Source: Flavobacteriales bacterium
GTDB taxonomy: Bacteria; Bacteroidota; Bacteroidia; NS11-12g; UBA955
Direction: 5' to 3'
Assembly: GCA_947472115.1 (NCBI GenBank)
Contig: CANIZU010000043.1
Coordinates: 1-11,666 of the forward strand
DNA length: 11,666 nt
Numbering within the stretch: position 1 is the stretch's first letter; each line of letters opens with the position of its first letter. Shown here one piece after another: positions 6,499-11,666 of the stretch. The notes under the pieces are model-generated. The model ran no database searches. It worked only from the letters and a program-made list of their open reading frames with translations, and was not told the DNA's origin. The translations under genes and the position numbers were made by a program.

Positions 6499-7542
6499 TT
6501 AATCTTTTTGCGAATCTGGCCAACCTTGGGCCTTGATCTCGAATTGATTGTCGGATTTTGTACGCAACATATTCTTAGAAGTCACATCCGTAGCATAGCC
6601 AATCACAGTAAAATCGGGCATCGTTTTGATTTTTTCGTAATCCTCTTGACCCACTGTAAATAGCAATTCATAATCCTCGCCACCATTCAAAGCCACAATA
6701 CTTGGATTCAAATCAAACGTCAATGCGGTATCTATTGTCTGCGGATCAATCGGCAGCTTCTCTTCATACACATGGAACCCGCAACCGCTGGCCTTACCCA
6801 TATGATGCAATTCAGACGCTACGCCATCGCTTACATCAATCATGCTTGTGGGCTTGACATCTAAAATCTTCAATAATTCAATTACGTCTTTGCGGGCCTC
6901 CGCTTTCAGCTGTCGGCCCACGATATAATCGTACTGCTCCAAATCCGGCTGCATCGTTGGCACTTCCAAGAACACGCGTTTCTCTCTTTCCAAAATTTGC
7001 AAGCCCATATAAGCGCCACCCAAATCGCCGCTCACCACCAGCAAATCACCCACTTGGGCGCCGCCGCGATAAACAATTTTATCTTTTGCCACGCGGCCGT
7101 AGGCCGACATAGAAATCACCAATCCGCTTTGAGACGTAGTTGTATCGCCCCCAACCAAATCAACCCCAAAATGCTCGCAAGCGATTTGCATCCCCGCATA
7201 TAACTCCTCCACCGCTTCCAAAGAAAACCGATTACTCAATCCCAATCCCACTACCACCTGATCGGCCATTCCATTCATCGCATAGATATCGCTAACGGCA
7301 ACAGAAATCGCCTTGTAACCCAAATGCTTTAATGGATGAAAACTCAAATCAAAATGCACGCCTTCCAACAACAAATCGGTGGTCAGCAAACCAAAATGAT
7401 CCCCGCAATCGATTACGGCACAATCATCGCCAATCCCTTTAAAAGTCTTAGAGTTTTTTACCTCAAAATGCTGTGAAAGATGCTGAATGAGTCCAAATTC
7501 ACCCATAGCACCAATCTCTGTACGATCGCTGTTGTCAAACAT
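6499..7542 (-). CDS. thiL: Thiamine-monophosphate kinase
   Basis: Phosphorylates thiamine monophosphate with ATP to thiamine diphosphate, the last step of bacterial cofactor synthesis. The 347 residues form the PurM-like two-domain fold. Characteristic motifs in order: GIGDDCAV (36-43) and TTDLLLEGVHF (54-64), which include metal- and substrate-binding aspartates; VSDIYAMNG (83-91); VGGDTT (130-135); VVSGDLGGAYMG (169-180); MIDVSDGVASEL (234-245); and NGGEDYELLF (286-295). These are the standard ThiL signatures. The ATG at 7542 is fixed by a promoter motif ending 4 bases upstream. It lies 16 bases after the aldehyde dehydrogenase stop. No other thiamine gene is in the window. Confidence 0.96.
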   Translation of the reverse strand: MFDNSDRTEIGAMGEFGLIQHLSQHFEVKNSKTFKGIGDDCAVIDCGDHFGLLTTDLLLEGVHFDLSFHPLKHLGYKAISVAVSDIYAMNGMADQVVVGLGLSNRFSLEAVEELYAGMQIACEHFGVDLVGGDTTTSQSGLVISMSAYGRVAKDKIVYRGGAQVGDLLVVSGDLGGAYMGLQILEREKRVFLEVPTMQPDLEQYDYIVGRQLKAEARKDVIELLKILDVKPTSMIDVSDGVASELHHMGKASGCGFHVYEEKLPIDPQTIDTALTFDLNPSIVALNGGEDYELLFTVGQEDYEKIKTMPDFTVIGYATDVTSKNMLRTKSDNQFEIKAQGWPDSQKD

Positions 7543-7546
7543 TTTA

Positions 7547-7575
7547 CAAAGATACGCACTACAACGACACGCAAA
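7547..7575 (-). promoter_or_regulatory. thiL promoter with both -33 (TTTG) and -7 (TATCTTTG) elements
   Basis: On the minus strand TTTG (7572-7575), a 17-base spacer and TATCTTTG (7547-7554) are followed by TAAA and the thiL ATG. It is the only promoter in the window where both elements are clear. The -33 element lies within the last codons of the aldehyde dehydrogenase gene, and the -7 element fits inside the 16-base intergenic gap. Confidence 0.65.
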
Positions 7576-8992
7576 CGTTCTTCACCTCGGTAAAGAATCG
7601 CATCGCTTCCAATCCGCCTTCTCTGCCCACACCGCTACTTTTCACCCCACCAAAAGGCGTCCGCAAGTCTCTCAACAACCAGCAATTGATCCATACGATA
7701 CCCATCTGCAACTGAGCCGCCACCTGATGAGCACGCGTAAGATGCTGCGTCCAAACCGTTGCCGCCAACCCGTATTCCGTGGCATTCGCCATCATCAAAA
7801 CCTCTTCCACTGTATCAAATGGAGTCATCGTAATCACCGGGCCAAAAATCTCTTCCATATTGCATCGCGCATCAAACGACAAACCTTCCAAAATGGTTGG
7901 AGCGATATAATATCCGTCCTCAAAACCCTCTGGCTGCAAGGCTCCACCCCCACACAAAACAGTAGCTCCCTCACTTTTCGCCAATTCGATATATCCCAAA
8001 ACCTTTTCAAAATGGGGTTTCGATACGATGGCTCCCACGCGCGTTTCCGCATGCAATGGATCGCCCACCTTCATCTTCAACACCTCAGCAACCAAAGCCG
8101 ATTTCACACTTTCATAGGCGCTGCGCTCCACAAAAACCCGACTTCCACACAAACAAATTTCACCCTGATTCATAAACGAACTATTCACCGTTGTCTTAAT
8201 CGCCTTGTCCATATCGGCATCGGCAAAAATGATATTCGGATTCTTTCCGCCCAATTCCAAGCTCACTTTCTTAAACATCGGACCCGTTACAGTGGCGATG
8301 TGCTTACCCGTTACCGTGCCACCCGTAAATGAAATCGCCTTGATTTTTGGGTGCTCAACGATGGCTTGGCCGACGCTACCACCCAATCCATTGACGATAT
8401 TTAGCACGCCATTAGGCAATCCAGCCGACGAACAAATTTCGCCCAACATTGCAGCCGTAACCGGCGTAAACTCACTCGGCTTGGCCACCACACAATTCCC
8501 TGCTGCCAAGGCTGGTGCGATCTTCCAAGTAAACAAATACAAAGGCAAATTCCATGGGCTAATACATCCTACCACACCAATCGGAGTGCGCAAAGTGTAA
8601 TTGATAGCCTTGTTTTCCATGGCATGACTTTCACTAGAAAACTGCATCGCAGCGGTTGCAAAAAACCGAAAATTCTGACCCGCACGAATCATCTCATTCT
8701 TGGCCAACCACAAAGGCTTTCCTTGGTCGTTGCTCTCCGCCAAAGCCAAAGTATCACGCAAACTATCTATCCCTTCGGCGATGGCATTTAATATCTTAAA
8801 ACGCTCTTCAGCAGGGGTGTTACTCCACGATGGAAAAGCCGCAGCCGCCGCTTCATAAGCATCCGCCACATCAGTCCCATCTGAGTTGGGAATATTGCCA
8901 TAAACGCTTCCCGTAGCGGGGTTATAATTGTCCAAAACCGACCCATTGTTGGCCGCTTTCATCTCCCCATTGATGTAGTTTAATATGTTCAT
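7559..8992 (-). CDS. Aldehyde dehydrogenase, 2-aminomuconate/2-hydroxymuconate semialdehyde dehydrogenase type
   Basis: NAD-dependent ALDH-superfamily enzyme of 477 residues that oxidises an aldehyde to a carboxylate. The catalytic Cys280 lies in NQGEICLCGSR (275-285), Glu246 in LELGGK and Asn148 in SPWNLP. The nucleotide-binding loop is FTGGTVTGK (222-230), and PFGGVKSSGVGREGG is near the end. The C-terminal NCWLLRDLRTPFGG and the NFRFFA at 107-112 resemble ALDH8A1 and bacterial 2-aminomuconate semialdehyde dehydrogenases. In those enzymes two arginines hold the substrate carboxylate; here Arg109 and Arg441 appear equivalent. This points to tryptophan breakdown by the kynurenine route or to catechol meta-cleavage, though no other gene of either pathway is nearby. 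Its ATG overlaps the lipoprotein stop (ATGA), so translation is probably coupled. ALDH family is certain; the substrate is inferred. Confidence 0.88.
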   Translation of the reverse strand: MNILNYINGEMKAANNGSVLDNYNPATGSVYGNIPNSDGTDVADAYEAAAAAFPSWSNTPAEERFKILNAIAEGIDSLRDTLALAESNDQGKPLWLAKNEMIRAGQNFRFFATAAMQFSSESHAMENKAINYTLRTPIGVVGCISPWNLPLYLFTWKIAPALAAGNCVVAKPSEFTPVTAAMLGEICSSAGLPNGVLNIVNGLGGSVGQAIVEHPKIKAISFTGGTVTGKHIATVTGPMFKKVSLELGGKNPNIIFADADMDKAIKTTVNSSFMNQGEICLCGSRVFVERSAYESVKSALVAEVLKMKVGDPLHAETRVGAIVSKPHFEKVLGYIELAKSEGATVLCGGGALQPEGFEDGYYIAPTILEGLSFDARCNMEEIFGPVITMTPFDTVEEVLMMANATEYGLAATVWTQHLTRAHQVAAQLQMGIVWINCWLLRDLRTPFGGVKSSGVGREGGLEAMRFFTEVKNVCVSL

Positions 8993-9624
8993 CTTCCGTT
9001 GATTAGAAAGTCGCTGTTATTGATTTCGATGTAAATTTCGTATGATTTTTCAGACGACCAAATCGCATTCCCCTTAACTTGGATTCCATACCCTTTTCTG
9101 GGCTGAAAAGAAATCCGCAAATCCCTGTCCATAAACCAACTGCGCTGAATCACCGTCCATTGCATAATTTCGATTTTTCCTTTGCGATACGTCACCATCA
9201 ACTCCTGCAATTCCGCCGCCGTGTCCCGGGCATTCATCCTTTCGATTTTCAAAGGCCCCGATTCATCAATTGTGGTATCATAAGCGGGTTGCGTTTTAGA
9301 TTTTTTAGATAGGGCAAAGACCGACCAAGTGCGAATGGCTTCCAACTCGTTATTCCAGTCCAAAGTGTCGATCGATTCGGTTTCTACCTTCTCCCCCTCC
9401 GTCACCGTTTTTGTCATTCCGGGTTGAACTTTTTGCAACCAAGCAATTTCATTTTGCGCAAATCGCACAAAAGAATCGGGTTCCGCTGCCGCATCCACAT
9501 GAGAATCCTTTCCGCAGCCAAACAAAAACGACCCCAGAAGGAATATCATCCACAAGGAATGGTTTGCAAATCGCGGGCTAGAAATCGAAAAAAACTGTTT
9601 CATTTTGATTCTTTTAATCATCAT
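8989..9624 (-). CDS. Uncharacterised lipoprotein
   Basis: 211-residue secreted lipoprotein of unknown function. The N-terminus has basic residues (KRIKMK), a hydrophobic stretch at about 24-36 (LWMIFLLGSFLFG) and a lipobox LFGC with Cys37, so signal peptidase II processing is expected. The mature part has no transmembrane segment and no domain I recognise. A WNNELEAIRTW segment at about 92-102 and a beta-rich C-terminus are visible. The ATG at 9624 overlaps the gpmI stop in ATGA; in-frame ATGs at codons 2 and 8 are alternatives that keep the signal peptide. The stop overlaps the aldehyde dehydrogenase ATG in the same manner. It therefore sits in the middle of a tightly coupled three-gene unit. 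Confidence 0.85.
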   Translation of the reverse strand: MMIKRIKMKQFFSISSPRFANHSLWMIFLLGSFLFGCGKDSHVDAAAEPDSFVRFAQNEIAWLQKVQPGMTKTVTEGEKVETESIDTLDWNNELEAIRTWSVFALSKKSKTQPAYDTTIDESGPLKIERMNARDTAAELQELMVTYRKGKIEIMQWTVIQRSWFMDRDLRISFQPRKGYGIQVKGNAIWSSEKSYEIYIEINNSDFLINGR

Positions 9625-11132
9625 AAAATCAAAGACTTACCTGTCATTTCCAAAGGCTGCACCACGCCCAACATATGTAAAATTGTAGGCGCAACATCGG
9701 CCAAGATTCCATGTCGTAAATCCTGCTCTTTTTCTTGTGTCACCCACCAAACAGGCACAGGATTGGTTGTATGCGCTGTATTTGGCGATCCATCATCGTT
9801 CACCGCAACATCTGCATTTCCATGATCTGCTAAAATGATAAATTCATATCCCATTTCCTCACCCACCTCAACCAAACGCTGTAGGCAAGTGTCCACGGTT
9901 TCAACCGCTTTGATAATGGCTGAATAAACCCCGGTATGACCTACCATGTCGGCATTGGCAAAATTCAAACAAACAAAATCATATTGCTCTTGCTGCATTT
10001 TCTCCAAAGCACGTTCGGTCAATTCCACAGCGCTCATTTCGGGCTGTAAATCATAGGTAGCCACTTTGGGCGATGATACCATCAATCGCTCCTCACCTTC
10101 AAAAACGGTTTCCCTGCCCCCTGAAAAGAAAAACGTAACGTGGGGATATTTTTCTGTTTCCGCCGCGCGCAACTGCCTAAGTCCCGCCATCGATATCACC
10201 TCACCCAATGTCTGCTGCAGATTGTCGTTTTCAAACAAAACACCGGCAATCTTATATTTCGCATCGTACTGAGCAAGCGTATAATATTCCAACTTCAATT
10301 TCTTCATCCCGTGGGACGAAATATCCTCTTGCGTTAGAGCGCGGGTGATCTGCCTACCTCGATCGGTTCTGAAATTTGCATTTATTACAACATCGTTTTC
10401 CGCAACTAATCCTTCATTGCCATTGAAAAACCGAAGCGGATTCATAAACTCATCGGTGATTCCTGCGTTGTATTCATCATGGATGGCCTCGATTGAATCA
10501 ACCGATTTGCCCGTACCATGAACCAACAAATCGTAGCACACTTTCACTCTTTCCCAACGCTCATCGCGATCCATGGCGTAGTAACGACCTACCACTGTGC
10601 TAATTTTGGCATTGGTGCCCGCAATCGACGATTGTAAATCCTTCAAATACCCAAAACCAGCGCGTGGATCCGTATCTCTTCCATCCAAAAATGCATGTAC
10701 GTAAATATTTTTCAACCCATAATCTTGGGCGATGCCACAAAGTTTTTTGATGTGTTCGATATGCGCATGTACGCCGCCATCACTCAACAAACCCATGATA
10801 TGAAATGCTTTGTTACCCGACTTGGCTGATGCCATCGCCTTGAGCAACACGGCATTGTCTTCTACTTCATTTTCCGCAAACGCCTTGTTGATTTTAGCCA
10901 ACATCTGCCAAACAATTCTTCCCGCGCCCAAATTCATATGACCTACCTCTGAATTTCCCATCTGACCTTCGGGCAAACCCACATTTTCGCCATCAGTGCG
11001 CAACGTTGCATTGGGGAATCTTGCAAACAAAGAATCTGTAAATGGCGTAATCGCCTGATTTATGGCGTCAGAATACGAGCCATTGCCCAACCCCCAACCA
11101 TCCAACACCACCAAAGCCACTTTTTTTACCAT
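9621..11132 (-). CDS. gpmI: 2,3-bisphosphoglycerate-independent phosphoglycerate mutase
   Basis: Interconverts 3- and 2-phosphoglycerate in glycolysis and gluconeogenesis using two metal ions (usually Mn) and a phosphoserine intermediate. The 503 residues match the usual 505-515. The N-terminal VALVVLDGWG has metal ligand Asp11, and the nucleophile Ser61 is in MGNSEVGHMNLGAGR (58-72). Further substrate and metal motifs follow: LLSDGGVHAH, DGRDTDP, GRYYAMDRD, NFRTDRGRQ, NFANADMVGHTG, LADHGNAD and AHTTNPVP. The start is placed at 11132 although the frame stays open further upstream to 11273. The protein family begins at MVKKVALV, and a TACCTTTG promoter motif ends 4 bases before this ATG. The upstream 47 codons are antisense to the divergent SPOR gene and unlike any part of the family. 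The gene leads an ATGA-coupled unit with the lipoprotein and aldehyde dehydrogenase genes. Confidence 0.97.
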   Translation of the reverse strand: MVKKVALVVLDGWGLGNGSYSDAINQAITPFTDSLFARFPNATLRTDGENVGLPEGQMGNSEVGHMNLGAGRIVWQMLAKINKAFAENEVEDNAVLLKAMASAKSGNKAFHIMGLLSDGGVHAHIEHIKKLCGIAQDYGLKNIYVHAFLDGRDTDPRAGFGYLKDLQSSIAGTNAKISTVVGRYYAMDRDERWERVKVCYDLLVHGTGKSVDSIEAIHDEYNAGITDEFMNPLRFFNGNEGLVAENDVVINANFRTDRGRQITRALTQEDISSHGMKKLKLEYYTLAQYDAKYKIAGVLFENDNLQQTLGEVISMAGLRQLRAAETEKYPHVTFFFSGGRETVFEGEERLMVSSPKVATYDLQPEMSAVELTERALEKMQQEQYDFVCLNFANADMVGHTGVYSAIIKAVETVDTCLQRLVEVGEEMGYEFIILADHGNADVAVNDDGSPNTAHTTNPVPVWWVTQEKEQDLRHGILADVAPTILHMLGVVQPLEMTGKSLIL

Positions 11133-11136
11133 TCCA

Positions 11137-11144
11137 CAAAGGTA
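11137..11144 (-). promoter_or_regulatory. Promoter -7 element (TACCTTTG) for gpmI
   Basis: Minus-strand TACCTTTG is a full match to TAnnTTTG and is followed by TGGA and the gpmI ATG. No -33 TTTG is visible at the usual distance. The element lies in the 29-base divergent gap to the SPOR gene. Confidence 0.6.
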
Positions 11145-11161
11145 CAACAGCGTATAATTGT

Positions 11162-11626
11162 ATGAAGGAAAATCACGATATTTGTGCTGTGATTTTACAC
11201 TTTTCATCTGCCTTGAACGCAAAAGCCCTTCGGTTTGTCCTTTTGTGTTGCCTAATGCTGGCAGCAGAAGCAAAATCTCAAGTGGTTTACGATGTAGAAC
11301 CGGCCGTTGAATCGATGGAAAAAGCGCGGAAAGAACGCACCAAAAGCAGCGACAAAAAGATCAGTGGGTATAGGATTTTCGTTGGTTTCTCATCTAAACG
11401 CGCCGAAGCAACAGAAATCCAAAAGAAAGCGGACGAAATTTTTGGCAGTACGTATGGCGCATTGTTGATATACGACGAACCCAATTTTAAAGTTTATATC
11501 GGAGCATTTACCACCGCTGCGGAAGCAGATGCGGCACTGGCTGATATCAAAAAGGAATTTCCTACCGCCAGAAAATTGCGACTTCAGATTCCCAATCCAG
11601 GTTATACAGGACCGGAAGGCAATTAA
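11162..11626 (+). CDS. Secreted SPOR-domain protein
   Basis: Exported protein with a C-terminal SPOR domain, a module that binds denuded peptidoglycan glycans in cell-division and envelope proteins. From the ATG there are 154 residues. The signal-peptide core RFVLLCCLMLAA lies at about 24-35, with likely cleavage near AEAKSQ (35-40). A charged linker follows. The SPOR domain is at about 68-145, including GYRIFVGFSSKRAEA and FKVYIGAFTTAAEADAAL, the usual two-repeat pattern. The start is uncertain. ATG 11162 gives a long n-region with acidic residues. GTG at 11189 lies 4 bases after GATATTTG and gives a more typical signal peptide, and TTG at 11213 gives a 23-residue one. The gene is divergent from gpmI. 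The family is clear; the cellular role is inferred only from the domain. Confidence 0.88.
   Translation: MKENHDICAVILHFSSALNAKALRFVLLCCLMLAAEAKSQVVYDVEPAVESMEKARKERTKSSDKKISGYRIFVGFSSKRAEATEIQKKADEIFGSTYGALLIYDEPNFKVYIGAFTTAAEADAALADIKKEFPTARKLRLQIPNPGYTGPEGN
11177..11184 (+). promoter_or_regulatory. Candidate -7 element (GATATTTG) for the SPOR gene
   Basis: GATATTTG has one mismatch to TAnnTTTG and is followed by TGCT and an in-frame GTG at 11189, the same 4-base spacing as other genes here. A TTG lies at 11158-11160, 16 bases upstream. A competing candidate is TATAATTG (11153-11160), also one mismatch, but only 1 base before ATG 11162. Confidence 0.35.
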
Positions 11627-11636
11627 TCCCATCGCA
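11624..11636 (+). repeat. Stop-to-start junction repeat, copy 2
   Basis: TAATCCCATCGCA, identical to 983-995. It starts with the SPOR gene stop codon and is directly followed by the next ATG. Confidence 0.4.
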
Positions 11637-11666
11637 ATGACGGCTAAAAAAGATCCCCAAACAGAA
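11637..11666 (+). CDS. Start of an unidentified gene, cut by the window edge
   Basis: ATG 10 bases after the SPOR gene stop opens a frame of ten codons (MTAKKDPQTE) that continues past the edge. The lysine-rich, polar start is typical of a cytoplasmic protein but does not identify the family. The short gap suggests co-transcription with the SPOR gene. Called mainly from its position. Confidence 0.5.
   Translation, partial: MTAKKDPQTE

Noticed and set aside
7487..8332. A 281-codon open frame on the plus strand
   Set aside because: It is antisense to the aldehyde dehydrogenase and thiL start, has no recognisable domain or credible start context, and is His/Arg/Ser-rich as expected of a reverse-strand shadow.
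11133..11273. N-terminal extension of 47 codons on gpmI
   Set aside because: It lies antisense to the SPOR gene, is not part of the family, and the promoter motif at 11137-11144 would fall inside it.

Overview
This window reads as ordinary chromosomal DNA from a member of the Bacteroidota. Three things support that. Promoter-like TAnnTTTG motifs (the Bacteroidota -7 element) sit in front of the first gene of most transcription units. Shine-Dalgarno sequences are essentially absent. Several proteins are typical of the phylum: an uncharacterised N-terminally anchored membrane protein, a secreted SPOR-domain protein, and a dnaA gene not followed by dnaN. The genus cannot be decided from this sequence. 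No rRNA, tRNA, insertion sequence, phage gene or CRISPR array was seen, and no gap between genes exceeds 192 bases.

Layout. Positions 1-338 (minus) hold a nearly complete IscA/HesB-type iron-sulfur carrier that runs off the left edge. It is divergent from a plus-strand block at 410-4609: an uncharacterised membrane-anchored protein, a methylmalonyl-CoA mutase catalytic subunit without a B12 domain, dnaA, and dgkA (diacylglycerol/undecaprenol kinase). A minus-strand block converges on it at 4691-11132. In transcription order that block is gpmI, a lipoprotein, an aldehyde dehydrogenase, thiL and aspS. The first three are joined by two ATGA stop/start overlaps. thiL and aspS each have their own promoter motif. 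Divergent from gpmI is a SPOR-domain secreted protein (11162-11626), followed by the first ten codons of another gene at the right edge.

Working together. These are mostly housekeeping functions: Fe-S cluster delivery, initiation of replication, lipid-carrier recycling, tRNA charging, thiamine diphosphate synthesis and glycolysis. Two catabolic enzymes are interspersed, an acyl-CoA mutase for propionate/succinate and a semialdehyde dehydrogenase best matched to tryptophan (kynurenine) or catechol meta-cleavage. Neither has its pathway partners nearby.

The most notable observation is architectural. Five genes have a TAnnTTTG motif ending exactly 4 or 5 bases before the start codon, and a sixth may follow the same rule. 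This predicts transcription starting at or within a base or two of the start codon, so leaderless mRNAs. It also settles several start-codon choices. Other items worth a look are a degenerate three-copy repeat with AATTAA cores between the convergent dgkA and aspS genes, a perfect GC-only-stem inverted repeat inside a coding sequence, and a shared 13-base stop-to-start junction. I did not find a convincing new biological system here.
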